Assembly: GCF_000967545.1 (NCBI RefSeq)
Contig: NZ_JXXV01000003.1
Location: 1 to 64,000, forward strand
Reading direction: 5' to 3'
From: Vibrio galatheae
GTDB taxonomy: Bacteria > Pseudomonadota > Gammaproteobacteria > Enterobacterales > Vibrionaceae
Length of the DNA stretch: 64,000 nucleotides
A model generated the notes under the pieces. That model was not told the origin of the DNA. It saw only the letters and a program-made list of their open reading frames with translations, and did not search any database. Positions 45,942-55,017 of the stretch are shown here, piece by piece (within the stretch, counting starts at the first letter, position 1; each line of letters opens with the position of its first letter). The position numbers were made by a program, and so were the translations under genes.

Positions 45942-46481
45942 ATGAAAACAATTGAGGTTGATGAGGATCTATACCGTTACATCGCAAGTCAAACCGAGCA
46001 TATTGGTGAGAGTGCTTCCGATATTTTACGTCGTCTTTTGATGGCGGAATCGAAAGCTTCCAATACTCAAGCAAAGGTTATGGCGCAACCAAAGGGTGTC
46101 GTGGTTAGTAAAGATGCAATAAAAGAAGAAGCAGTGGATAGCATTAAAGAAATGCGTTCGCTACTGATCTCTGATGAGTTTGCAGGTCTAAAGAAAGCGA
46201 TTGATCGTTTTATGTTGGTACTTTCAACACTGCATCGCCTAAACCCAAGTGATTTTTCTGAAGCTACCCAGGTTAAAGGTCGCAAACGTGTTTATTTCGC
46301 TGACAACGAACAAACTTTGCTGGCTAACGGTAATACAACCAAACCCAAGGCAATTCCTGGTTCACCGTTTTGGGTTATTACCAATAACAATACCAGCCGA
46401 AAACGGCAGATGGTTGACCAACTGATGGCGAGAATGAATTTTCCATCAGACTTGATAGAAAAAGTGACGAATTCAATTTAG
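45942..46481 (+). CDS. seqA: Negative modulator of replication initiation SeqA
   Basis: A 179-residue protein that binds hemimethylated GATC and sequesters oriC after initiation. The N-terminal multimerisation helix MKTIEVDEDLYRYIASQTEHIGESASDILRRLLM is followed by a linker and the DNA-binding domain (LKKAIDRFMLVLSTLHRLNPSDF; VKGRKRVYFADNE; NTSRKRQMVDQLM). Conserved with Dam-bearing Gammaproteobacteria, so Dam methylation is expected. It leads seqA-pgm; the small hairpin around 46500 between them has no full terminator form. Confidence 0.97.
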   Translation: MKTIEVDEDLYRYIASQTEHIGESASDILRRLLMAESKASNTQAKVMAQPKGVVVSKDAIKEEAVDSIKEMRSLLISDEFAGLKKAIDRFMLVLSTLHRLNPSDFSEATQVKGRKRVYFADNEQTLLANGNTTKPKAIPGSPFWVITNNNTSRKRQMVDQLMARMNFPSDLIEKVTNSI

Positions 46482-46573
46482 CGAATTCTGATTGAAACCT
46501 CATAATGCACAACCTAGTTGACGTATTATGGGGTTTTTTTATTGCTTAATGTTTTTAAGAAAGGATGTCAACA

Positions 46574-48220
46574 ATGGCTATGCACCCAAGAGCTGGACAA
46601 AAAGCTCAGCAGCAAGATTTGCACAATATTCCTGCCCTAGTTTCGAACTATTTTCTTCTTCAACCTGCCCCTTCCAACCCAGACCATAAAGTAGAGTTTG
46701 GGACCTCAGGTCACCGTGGCAGTGCAGACAAATCAACTTTCAACGAGCATCATATTTTAGCCATTGCACAAGCGGTCGCTGAAGTGCGTGTAGAAAAAGG
46801 CATCACAGGACCTTTGTTTGTTGGCAAAGATACTCATGCGCTGTCTGAGCCTGCATTTTCGACTGTGGTTGAAGTACTTATTGCCAACGAGGTCCACGTC
46901 ATTGTTCAACAAGATAATGGCTATACACCAACACCGGGTGTCTCGCATGCTATTTTGACCTACAACCTTAAACATGATGACAAGGCGGACGGTATTGTTA
47001 TCACTCCGTCGCACAACCCGCCTCAAGATGGCGGTATCAAGTACAATCCAACTCATGGCGGCCCAGCGGAGGGTGAGCTCACTCAGGCTATCCAAGATCG
47101 TGCGAATGTGCTTATTGCAGAAGGCCTTAAGGGTGTCAAACGTATGCCTTTAGGTGAGGCGAAAGCATCTGCATTGTTTGAACAACGCGATCTCGTCAAA
47201 CCATACGTTGATGATCTGGTTAACGTTATTGATATGGAAGCGATTCAAAACGCAAACCTTAAAATCGGTGTTGATCCATTGGGCGGTAGCGGTATTGATT
47301 ACTGGCGCCAGATCGGTGCGGCTTACAACTTAGATCTTACGCTAGTCAGTGAAGCCATTGACCCATCATTCCAGTTTATGTCGTTAGATAAAGATGGCGT
47401 GGTTCGTATGGACTGTTCATCGCCGTATGCAATGGCAGGTCTACTTGCACTTAAAGATGAGTATGATTTAGCATTCGGTAACGACCCTGACTACGATCGT
47501 CACGGCATAGTGACTCCGAAAGGGCTTATGAACCCGAACCATTTCCTTGCCGTATGTATTGACTATTTATATCGTCACCGTCAAGGTTGGGCCAAAGATG
47601 TGGCTGTCGGTAAAACACTGGTATCAAGTGCATTGATCGACCGTGTCGTGGCAGACCTTGGACGCGAACTATGCGAAGTGCCAGTTGGCTTTAAATGGTT
47701 TGTTGATGGTTTATACGAAGGCAAATTTGGTTTTGGTGGTGAAGAATCTGCAGGTGCTTCTTTCTTGCGTAAAGATGGAACACCTTGGTCAACGGACAAA
47801 GATGGCATTATCTTATGTTTGCTGGCTGCGGAAATCACTGCGGTAACGGGTAAGAACCCGCAACAGTACTACGAAGAATTGGCGGCGAAGCATGGTGCGT
47901 CTGAATATAATCGTATTCAAGCCGTTGCTAATGGCCCGCAAAAAGCAGTGCTATCTAAGCTTTCTGCTGAAATGGTAACGGCAGAGACGTTAGCCGGAGA
48001 GCCGATTACCGCACGTTTGACCCACGCTCCGGGTAATGGCGCTGCGATTGGTGGCCTAAAAGTGACGACAGAAAATGGTTGGTTTGCTGCTCGCCCATCA
48101 GGTACAGAAGACATCTACAAAATATACTGCGAAAGCTTTAAAGGTGCGGAACATTTGAAGCAGATCGAAGAAGAAGCGCAACAGATCGTTAATCAAGTTT
48201 TTGCTGACGCAGGCTTGTAA
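46574..48220 (+). CDS. pgm: Phosphoglucomutase (alpha-D-glucose 1,6-bisphosphate-dependent)
   Basis: A 548-residue enzyme interconverting glucose-1-P and glucose-6-P, feeding glycogen and surface polysaccharides. The ATG at 46574 follows AAGGA by eight bases and matches E. coli MAIHNRAGQ; an in-frame ATG nine bases earlier overlaps the ribosome site. The phosphoserine loop [12 protein letters not shown] (Ser146), metal loop [21 protein letters not shown] substrate loop and C-terminal [15 protein letters not shown] phosphate loop are all intact. Follows seqA, the usual neighbour. Confidence 0.98.
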   Translation: MAMHPRAGQKAQQQDLHNIPALVSNYFLLQPAPSNPDHKVEFGTSGHRGSADKSTFNEHHILAIAQAVAEVRVEKGITGPLFVGKDTHALSEPAFSTVVEVLIANEVHVIVQQDNGYTPTPGVSHAILTYNLKHDDKADGIVITPSHNPPQDGGIKYNPTHGGPAEGELTQAIQDRANVLIAEGLKGVKRMPLGEAKASALFEQRDLVKPYVDDLVNVIDMEAIQNANLKIGVDPLGGSGIDYWRQIGAAYNLDLTLVSEAIDPSFQFMSLDKDGVVRMDCSSPYAMAGLLALKDEYDLAFGNDPDYDRHGIVTPKGLMNPNHFLAVCIDYLYRHRQGWAKDVAVGKTLVSSALIDRVVADLGRELCEVPVGFKWFVDGLYEGKFGFGGEESAGASFLRKDGTPWSTDKDGIILCLLAAEITAVTGKNPQQYYEELAAKHGASEYNRIQAVANGPQKAVLSKLSAEMVTAETLAGEPITARLTHAPGNGAAIGGLKVTTENGWFAARPSGTEDIYKIYCESFKGAEHLKQIEEEAQQIVNQVFADAGL

Positions 48221-48240
48221 TTTCATTAAATGACCGTTGT

Positions 48241-48268
48241 AAGGGCTGACATTATGTCAGCCTTTTTA
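48241..48268. terminator. pgm terminator
   Basis: AAGGGCTGAC/GTCAGCCTTT stem with an ATTAT loop and T-run; convergent DUF1853 gene begins to end 26 bases further on. Confidence 0.85.
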
Positions 48269-48293
48269 TTTACTGGCATTGCCGGTCAGCCTT

Positions 48294-49046
48294 TTATCCC
48301 TTCGGCCAGTTGTCGGGTACAACAAACCAAAATTGGCCCGATCGAGTTTGTGCGTGAACAAAGCGCCCCTCTGGTTTGTCAAGAGGTTGAGAGAATGCTT
48401 GGCGACCTATTGCCCAAAGTGGCTTGTCGAGCTCATAAAGAGGTTCACCAATTTGTTGCCACTGGCTTTGGTAACACCAATGGCCGCTAATTTGGCTTTG
48501 ATTGAGCTTTAAACCTAGACATTCATCTGGAATGGTTTCTGGCGAGAAAGGATTGGTGTATAAGCGGCCCTGAATCAATACGTGTTCTGAGAGCTGGTCA
48601 TATTCGGGGTATTGTTGCAGGAATTCAGACGCATTACTCATTTTTAGTTGATGAGAGAGCATTCGGTCGAGTTTTTTATCCAGTTGGTCGTGAGCATTCG
48701 GTCCGTACCAAGTCCCTTGATGCAGAAGATAAAACTTAATCGCCACTTCCCAATGTTCATTACGCTGCAACTCATGGTTATGCAAGATAAGATCGATAGC
48801 GCCAAGTGTTTGTCCGTTAGCTTTGTTGATCTGAATTTCTTCTTCAAGTAGAGAGTAGTTATCACTGGCTTTGAGTAACTGAGTGCACAAATGTTGATAG
48901 ATGAAGCCTAGCCTAGGGTTGCCTTGATATTGCTCGTCTATATAAGGGGGGCAAGTGAGAGAACTCAGCTCTTCGAAAGGTGGCTTGGGTTCGAAGAGCG
49001 GAGGCGTCGTCGAAATCCAATCATAAAAGCGTTGTAGTGAATGCAT
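48294..49046 (-). CDS. DUF1853 protein, possible PD-(D/E)XK nuclease fold
   Basis: A 250-residue protein of the DUF1853 family, unknown function. The middle part, LGAIDLILHNHELQRNEHWEVAIKFYLL (about residues 81-108), has Asp then E-V-A-I-K, the spacing of a PD-(D/E)XK nuclease core (D...ExK); a related helix with HDQLDKKLDRMLSHQ follows, as in nucleases of this fold. A nuclease role is inferred, not shown. No signal peptide. It stands alone, convergent with pgm and divergent from the Nif3-family gene. Confidence 0.8.
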   Translation of the reverse strand: MHSLQRFYDWISTTPPLFEPKPPFEELSSLTCPPYIDEQYQGNPRLGFIYQHLCTQLLKASDNYSLLEEEIQINKANGQTLGAIDLILHNHELQRNEHWEVAIKFYLLHQGTWYGPNAHDQLDKKLDRMLSHQLKMSNASEFLQQYPEYDQLSEHVLIQGRLYTNPFSPETIPDECLGLKLNQSQISGHWCYQSQWQQIGEPLYELDKPLWAIGRQAFSQPLDKPEGRFVHAQTRSGQFWFVVPDNWPKG

Positions 49047-49173
49047 CCTTGAACCTATAACTATGTGCTTATGCGCAGTGTAACACGCACTTCCTCTAGC
49101 ATCACTGCTGCGGTTGACTTACACTTTGCGACAATGAATTGAGTCAGCCAATAGCAAAGTAATGGAAGTCCGA

Positions 49174-49932
49174 ATGAATAACTTACAACTCGAAAAAATC
49201 CTCAATGAAAAGTTATCTCCACACCTGATTAAAGATTATGCGCCTAATGGTTTGCAAGTCGAAGGTAAAGGGCAGATTAAAAAGGTCGTAACGGGCGTGA
49301 CGGCTTCGCAAGCATTAATTGATAAAGCAGTCGAGCTCAAAGCCGATGCGCTGTTGGTTCACCATGGTTATTTTTGGAAGGGCGAGCCAGAACCTATTCG
49401 TGGTATGAAAGGTAAGCGCATCCGCACACTGATCAAAAATGACATTAATTTGCTCGGATACCATCTACCGCTCGATATCCATCCTGAACTTGGCAATAAC
49501 GCTGAACTGGCGCGTTTGTTAGAAATAGAAGTTGAAGGTGGGCTTGAAGGGCATGCGCAATCTGTTGCCATGTATGGACGTTTAAAGTCGCCACTCACTG
49601 GAAGCGAATTTGCTGAAAGAATTCAGCGAGTTTTAGAACGCATGCCTTTGCATATCTCACCAGATAATACGCACAAGATGATAGAAACCGTTGGTTGGTG
49701 TACTGGCGGTGGTCAAGATTATATCGAGCTAGCGGCACAAAATGGCCTAGATGCTTTTGTTTCAGGAGAGATTTCGGAGCGCACGACTTACTCGGCGCGT
49801 GAGCAAGATATCCATTACTTTGCTGCAGGGCATCACGCGACTGAGCGTTATGGCATTAAAGCCCTTGGTGAGTGGCTAGCGAAAGAACACGGGTTGGACG
49901 TTGAGTTTATCGATATTGATAATCCGGTCTAA
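49174..49932 (+). CDS. Nif3-family dinuclear metal protein (YbgI-like)
   Basis: A 252-residue protein of the Nif3/YbgI (GTP cyclohydrolase I type 2-like) family; these form hexameric rings with two metal ions per subunit. The ATG at 49174 is chosen because GGAAG lies seven bases upstream. Metal-site motifs are DALLVHHGYFWKGEP near residue 58, NLLGYHLPLDIHPELGNNAELARLL near 98, and the C-terminal AAGHHATERYGIKALGEWLA. The exact reaction is unresolved; the label GTP cyclohydrolase is doubtful. Followed by a strong terminator. Confidence 0.9.
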   Translation: MNNLQLEKILNEKLSPHLIKDYAPNGLQVEGKGQIKKVVTGVTASQALIDKAVELKADALLVHHGYFWKGEPEPIRGMKGKRIRTLIKNDINLLGYHLPLDIHPELGNNAELARLLEIEVEGGLEGHAQSVAMYGRLKSPLTGSEFAERIQRVLERMPLHISPDNTHKMIETVGWCTGGGQDYIELAAQNGLDAFVSGEISERTTYSAREQDIHYFAAGHHATERYGIKALGEWLAKEHGLDVEFIDIDNPV

Positions 49933-49965
49933 CATCGTTGTTGAGAGTGACAACTCATCGAATAA

Positions 49966-49999
49966 AAAGGGCTGACGTTTGCACGTCAGCCCTTTACTT
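49966..49999. terminator. Terminator between the Nif3-family gene and gltA
   Basis: A perfect 13-base stem (AAAGGGCTGACGT and its complement) with a TTGC loop, bidirectional between convergent genes. Confidence 0.9.
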
Positions 50000-50014
50000 T
50001 TTGCTAGTCAGCTA

Positions 50015-51304
50015 TTATTCACGCTCATGAAGAGGTGAAAATTCACGCTGTACCTCACCTGTGTATAGTTGGCGAGGACGACCTATACGGTTTAGTGGGT
50101 CGCTGTGCATTTCGTTCCAGTGTGCAATCCAGCCGATGGTACGAGACAGGGCAAAGATTACCGTGAACATTGAGACAGGAATACCGATCGCTTTAAGAAT
50201 AATACCTGAGTAGAAGTCTACGTTCGGGTAAAGCTTCTTAGAAACGAAGTATTCATCAGACAATGCAATGCGTTCCAGTTCCATTGCAACATCAAGCAGT
50301 GGATCTTGGATATTAAGCTCTTTAAGCACGTCATGGCATGTCTCACGCATGACTGTTGCGCGTGGGTCATAGTTCTTGTAAACACGGTGACCAAAGCCCA
50401 TTAGGCGGAATGGGTCATCCTTATCTTTTGCACGTGCAACGTACTCAGGAATGTTTTCAACGCTACCGATCTCTTCAAGCATCTTCAGACACGCTTCGTT
50501 TGCACCACCGTGAGCAGGGCCCCATAGAGATGCAATACCTGCGGCAATACATGCGAATGGGTTAGCACCAGATGAACCAGCCAAACGTACTGTCGACGTA
50601 GATGCGTTTTGCTCGTGGTCAGCATGCAGTGTGAAAATTTTGTCCATCGCACGAGCAACCACAGGGTTGACTTCATATTCTTCACATGGGTTTGCGAACA
50701 TCATGTGTAGGAAGTTTTCTGCGTAGCTTAGATCGTTACGAGGGTAGATGAATGGTTGACCGATAGAGTACTTGTAACACATAGCCGCAAGTGTTGGCAT
50801 TTTCGAAAGTAGACGATATGCGGTGATTTCGCGGTGTGTGTCGTTATTGATATCTAATGAATCGTGGTAAAACGCAGCCAGTGCTCCAACCACACCACAC
50901 ATGACAGCCATTGGGTGAGCGTCACGGCGGAAACCGTGGAAGAAGCTCGCAATTTGCTCATGGACCATAGTGTGACGGGTCACAGTTGTTTTGAACTGTT
51001 CGTATTGTTCACGTGTTGGGGCTTCACCGTAAAGAAGAATGTAACAAACTTCTAAGTAATCAGCGTTGTTTGCTAGCTGATCAATTGGGTAACCACGGTG
51101 CAAAAGAATGCCTTTGCCGCCGTCGATGTAGGTGATTTGAGATTCACAAGATGCAGTGGCAAGAAAACCTGGGTCAAAAGTAAAGTATCCATTTGCTCCC
51201 AGTGTTCGAACATCAATTACAGGCGTACCAAGGGCACCTTCCATAATCGGCAGTTCGATAGGCGCTTGACCTTCAACATGAAGGGTAGCTTTCTTATCTG
51301 CCAT
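50015..51304 (-). CDS. gltA: Citrate synthase (type II)
   Basis: A 429-residue hexameric citrate synthase, the entry step of the TCA cycle. Motifs include [25 protein letters not shown], the catalytic His in [24 protein letters not shown], and the second His plus Asp in [16 protein letters not shown] and [13 protein letters not shown]. Length is as E. coli GltA (427), a type II enzyme inhibited by NADH. It is divergent from sdhCDAB over a 395-bp control region with an ArcA-type repeat, so both arms of the cycle should be repressed without oxygen. Confidence 0.98.
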   Translation of the reverse strand: MADKKATLHVEGQAPIELPIMEGALGTPVIDVRTLGANGYFTFDPGFLATASCESQITYIDGGKGILLHRGYPIDQLANNADYLEVCYILLYGEAPTREQYEQFKTTVTRHTMVHEQIASFFHGFRRDAHPMAVMCGVVGALAAFYHDSLDINNDTHREITAYRLLSKMPTLAAMCYKYSIGQPFIYPRNDLSYAENFLHMMFANPCEEYEVNPVVARAMDKIFTLHADHEQNASTSTVRLAGSSGANPFACIAAGIASLWGPAHGGANEACLKMLEEIGSVENIPEYVARAKDKDDPFRLMGFGHRVYKNYDPRATVMRETCHDVLKELNIQDPLLDVAMELERIALSDEYFVSKKLYPNVDFYSGIILKAIGIPVSMFTVIFALSRTIGWIAHWNEMHSDPLNRIGRPRQLYTGEVQREFSPLHERE

Positions 51305-51699
51305 AACAATCTCCTTTGTTTATTATTTAATCCGTCCAGGATGTTTGTGTGCCATTTTTTTACGTGTGTTCGTTATCAAAGTCAATTTTTCTCATCTGAT
51401 GTGTGCACTTGTTATGATTTTTTGAACGTATTAGGTAAAAAATCTGGTCTGTGTAGCAAAAATTGTTACATCAATTGTATTAGAATGTTGCCAGCCGTAT
51501 AGTGGCGCAGTAAATTTTGGTGGAAACCTTATAAATTCAAGGCTTGAAACAAATGTGAGGTGAAGTTTTAATCCTTGTTGTTAACAATTATTTTACAAAA
51601 TACTCGGACGATTGTTGCAGTCTTGTGTTAAATAAATGTTAAGTTTTGTAGGTTTGCAATCAAAATTCGTTCATAACTATAAATGCTCAATGGAGCTGA
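51305..51699. promoter_or_regulatory. gltA/sdhC divergent control region
   Basis: A 395-bp AT-rich region without a gene. An ArcA-type direct repeat, GTTAA at 51627-51631 and 51638-51642 (11 bp apart), lies 58-73 bp before the sdhC start; another GTTAA is at 51580-51584. ArcA-P binds 10-11-bp spaced repeats of this kind and represses sdh and gltA in E. coli. No confident CRP site was seen. Confidence 0.6.
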
Positions 51700-52092
51700 G
51701 TGAGCAAGCCCGTGAAAGAAAGAAAGTCAAGACCTGTTAATTTAGATTTACAGACCATTCGCTTTCCGATCACCGCAATCGCATCTATCCTACACCGTGT
51801 ATCTGGTGTGATTACGTTTGTCGCAATCGGAATCCTACTTTGGTTACTATCCATTTCTCTATCCTCCCCAGTTGGCTACGCACAAGCTGTTGACCTTGTC
51901 GATGGTTTCTTTGTGAAGTTTATTCTATGGGGCATTCTAACGGCTTTGGCCTATCACATTGCAGGTGGCATCCGCCATTTACTAATGGATTTAGGTCATT
52001 TTGAAGAGCTGGAATCTGGTGCGATGAGCGCTAAGGTTGCATTCGCAGCAACGGCCGTTCTGTCTCTACTTGCGGGGGTTATGGTATGGTAA
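51700..52092 (+). CDS. sdhC: Succinate dehydrogenase cytochrome b556 subunit
   Basis: A 130-residue membrane subunit of complex II. The start is a GTG at 51700 with GGAG seven bases upstream. Three transmembrane helices (about residues 28-48, 62-86, 103-125), preceded by the signature RPVNLDLQTIRFPITAIASILHRVSGV, carry the heme and quinone-site residues; the His in LAYHIAGGIRHLLMDLG is the heme ligand. Its last seven bases overlap sdhD. First gene of sdhCDAB-sucABCD. Confidence 0.96.
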   Translation: MSKPVKERKSRPVNLDLQTIRFPITAIASILHRVSGVITFVAIGILLWLLSISLSSPVGYAQAVDLVDGFFVKFILWGILTALAYHIAGGIRHLLMDLGHFEELESGAMSAKVAFAATAVLSLLAGVMVW

Positions 52093-52430
52093 AACACATC
52101 TCATCTTTTGGTCGTAATGGTGTCCACGATTTCTTATTGATTCGTGCGACGGCAATCATTATGACGCTTTACACTATTTATTTAGTGAGCTTCTGTGCTT
52201 TCACAGATATTTCTTACGTATCTTGGACCCAGTTCTTTGGTGGTACTTTCACCAAAGTATTTACCATGCTGGCGCTAGTATCTGTTTTGATCCATGCATG
52301 GATCGGTTTGTGGCAGGTGCTGACTGATTACATTAAGTGCGCCAAGCTTCGTGGTGGCCTGCAGCTAGCTATTATTGCTGTTCTATTTGGTTACTTCTTC
52401 TCTGGTCTATTTATTCTGTGGGGTGCGTAA
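52086..52430 (+). CDS. sdhD: Succinate dehydrogenase membrane anchor subunit
   Basis: A 114-residue hydrophobic subunit with three membrane helices. HDFLLIRATAIIMTLYTIYLVSF marks the family; the heme-ligand His and quinone-site Tyr/Asp are in LIHAWIGLWQVLTDYIK. It starts inside the end of sdhC and stops immediately before the sdhA start, so the three are translationally coupled. Confidence 0.96.
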   Translation: MVKHISSFGRNGVHDFLLIRATAIIMTLYTIYLVSFCAFTDISYVSWTQFFGGTFTKVFTMLALVSVLIHAWIGLWQVLTDYIKCAKLRGGLQLAIIAVLFGYFFSGLFILWGA

Positions 52431-54197
52431 GTGTCTATTCCAGTTCGCGAATTTGATGCCGTAGTAATCGGCGCTGGTGGTGCAGGCATGCGCGCTGCAC
52501 TGCAAATCTCTGAGCAAGGCCTAACTTGTGCTTTGCTGTCTAAAGTTTTTCCAACTCGTTCTCATACTGTTTCTGCTCAAGGTGGTATTACGGTTGCGCT
52601 AGGTAATGCGCACGAAGACCATTGGGAACAGCATATGTACGATACGGTCAAAGGGTCTGACTACATCGGTGACCAAAACGCTATCGAGTACATGTGTAAA
52701 AATGGTCCTGAGTCAGTAATTGAACTTGAGAAAATGGGTCTACCTTTCTCACGTTTCGACAACGGTACTATCTACCAACGTCCATTTGGCGGTCAGTCAA
52801 AGAACTTTGGTGGTGAGCAGGCTGCGCGTACAGCTGCAGCTGCAGACCGTACTGGTCACGCACTTCTACACACGCTTTACCAACAAAACATCAAGCACAA
52901 AACAACCGTATTCTCAGAGTGGTATGCACTTGATCTTGTGAAGAACGAAGACGGTGTTGTTCTAGGTTGTACAGCGCTATGTATGGAAACGGGTGAAGTT
53001 TGTTACTTCAAATCAAAAGCAACCATCCTAGCTACGGGTGGTGCAGGTCGTATTTACGCTTCTACTACGAACGCTCACATCAACACAGGTGATGGTGTTG
53101 GTATGGCGCTACGTGCAGGCGTACCGATGCAAGATATGGAAATGTGGCAGTTCCACCCAACGGGTATCGCTGGCGCAGGTGTTCTTGTAACAGAAGGCTG
53201 TCGTGGTGAAGGTGGTTACCTTCTTAATAAAGATGGCGAGCGCTTCATGGAGCGTTATGCTCCAAACGCGAAAGACCTAGCTGGTCGTGACGTTGTTGCT
53301 CGTTCAATGATGATTGAGATCCGTGAAGGTCGTGGCTGCGATGGTCCATGGGGTCCTCATATCAAACTGAAACTGGATCACTTAGGTAAAGATACTCTTG
53401 AGTCACGTCTACCTGGCGTTTGTGAACTGTCTCGCACATTCGCACACGTTGACCCAGTTAAAGAACCAATTCCAGTAATCCCAACCTGTCACTACATGAT
53501 GGGTGGTATCCCAACTCAGGTTTCAGGTCAGGCTATCAAGCAAGATGAAAACGGCGCTGATGTTGAAGTACAAGGCCTATTCGCTTGTGGTGAAATTGCA
53601 TCTGTATCAGTACATGGTGCCAACCGTCTTGGCGGTAACTCACTACTAGATTTGGTGGTATTTGGCCGTGCAACAGGTTTGCACCTAGGTGAAACTCTCG
53701 CGAAGCAAGCTGAGGCTACACCTGCAACTGAAGCTGATATTGAGCGTTCCCTAGAGCGTTACAACCGTTGGGAAAACAGCACTGAAGGTGAAGACCCAGC
53801 ACAAATCCGTAAAGACCTACAACAATGTATGCAAAACAACTTCTCGGTATTCCGTGAAGGTGATGCAATGGCTAAAGGTCTTGAAGAGCTTAAAGTTATC
53901 CGTGAGCGTCTGAAGAACGCACACTTAGCTGATAAATCAACCGAGTTCAACACCCAACGTATTGAGTGTCTAGAGCTAGAAAACTTGATGGAAACAGCAT
54001 ACGCAACAGCTGTAGCGGCGAACTACCGTACAGAAAGTCGTGGCGCACATGCTCGTTTTGACTTCCCTGACCGTGATGATGCGCAGTGGCTATGTCACTC
54101 AATCTACAACCCAGAAACGGAAGCAATGACGAAGCGTGGTGTAAACATGGAACCTATTCACCGTGATGCGTTCCCACCGAAAGCACGTACGTACTAA
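52431..54197 (+). CDS. sdhA: Succinate dehydrogenase flavoprotein subunit
   Basis: A 588-residue flavoprotein that oxidises succinate to fumarate. The GTG start at 52431 follows directly after the sdhD stop, with GGTGC/GTAAG upstream as a weak ribosome site. The FAD-binding [11 protein letters not shown] is at about 14, the covalent FAD histidine is His45 in SHTVSAQGG, and [13 protein letters not shown] and [18 protein letters not shown] are present; the C-terminal tail ends FPPKARTY. All catalytic residues appear intact. Confidence 0.98.
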   Translation: MSIPVREFDAVVIGAGGAGMRAALQISEQGLTCALLSKVFPTRSHTVSAQGGITVALGNAHEDHWEQHMYDTVKGSDYIGDQNAIEYMCKNGPESVIELEKMGLPFSRFDNGTIYQRPFGGQSKNFGGEQAARTAAAADRTGHALLHTLYQQNIKHKTTVFSEWYALDLVKNEDGVVLGCTALCMETGEVCYFKSKATILATGGAGRIYASTTNAHINTGDGVGMALRAGVPMQDMEMWQFHPTGIAGAGVLVTEGCRGEGGYLLNKDGERFMERYAPNAKDLAGRDVVARSMMIEIREGRGCDGPWGPHIKLKLDHLGKDTLESRLPGVCELSRTFAHVDPVKEPIPVIPTCHYMMGGIPTQVSGQAIKQDENGADVEVQGLFACGEIASVSVHGANRLGGNSLLDLVVFGRATGLHLGETLAKQAEATPATEADIERSLERYNRWENSTEGEDPAQIRKDLQQCMQNNFSVFREGDAMAKGLEELKVIRERLKNAHLADKSTEFNTQRIECLELENLMETAYATAVAANYRTESRGAHARFDFPDRDDAQWLCHSIYNPETEAMTKRGVNMEPIHRDAFPPKARTY

Positions 54198-54215
54198 GGA
54201 AAGGAGGATAATATT

Positions 54216-54926
54216 ATGAAACTGAATTTCTCTTTGTACCGCTACAATCCGGATGTCGATCAAAAGCCTTACATGAAGGACTACACGCTTGAAGTGGAAG
54301 AAGGCTCTGACATGATGCTGCTTGATGCATTGATTTTGCTAAAAGAGCAAGATCCAAGCATCTCGTTCCGTCGCTCTTGCCGTGAAGGTGTATGTGGTTC
54401 AGACGGTCTGAACATGAATGGTAAGAATGGTTTGGCATGTATCACACCACTTTCAGCATTAAGCGGTGAGAAAATTGTCATCCGTCCACTACCAGGTCTA
54501 CCTGTTGTGCGCGATCTTATTGTCGATATGACGCAGTTCTATGATAACTACACGAAAGTGAAACCGTTCTTGATTGATGATGGCGCACTACCGCCATCAC
54601 GTGAGAACCTACAATCGCCTGAAGAACGTGCGCATCTAGACGGTCTGTATGAATGTATTATGTGTGCATGTTGTACAACTTCGTGCCCATCGTTCTGGTG
54701 GAACCCAGATAAATTTATTGGTCCTGCAGGTCTTCTAGCGGCTTACCGTTGGTTAATAGATAGCCGAGATACCGCGACAGATGAACGTCTGTCAAATCTT
54801 GATGACGCATTTAGCGTTTTCCGTTGCCACGGCATCATGAATTGTGTAAGTGTTTGTCCTAAGGGATTAAATCCGACGAAAGCAATTGGTCATATTAAGA
54901 CCATGCTTGTCAATCGTTCTGTGTAA
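54216..54926 (+). CDS. sdhB: Succinate dehydrogenase iron-sulfur subunit
   Basis: A 236-residue protein carrying three clusters: 2Fe-2S ligands in CREGVCGSDGLNMNGKNGLAC, 4Fe-4S in CIMCACCTTSCP, and 3Fe-4S in CHGIMNCVSVCPKGLNP. The ATG follows AAAGGAGGATAATATT, the strongest ribosome site of the operon. It lies 18 bp after sdhA and 91 bp before sucA. Confidence 0.98.
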   Translation: MKLNFSLYRYNPDVDQKPYMKDYTLEVEEGSDMMLLDALILLKEQDPSISFRRSCREGVCGSDGLNMNGKNGLACITPLSALSGEKIVIRPLPGLPVVRDLIVDMTQFYDNYTKVKPFLIDDGALPPSRENLQSPEERAHLDGLYECIMCACCTTSCPSFWWNPDKFIGPAGLLAAYRWLIDSRDTATDERLSNLDDAFSVFRCHGIMNCVSVCPKGLNPTKAIGHIKTMLVNRSV

Positions 54927-55017
54927 TTAACAAAAAATTGCCGATTCAAATTGAGTCGGCTCTTAATAGCTCGGCGTAGACCGCAGCAAACGTGAAAACT
55001 ACTGGTTAAGGGAAAAT

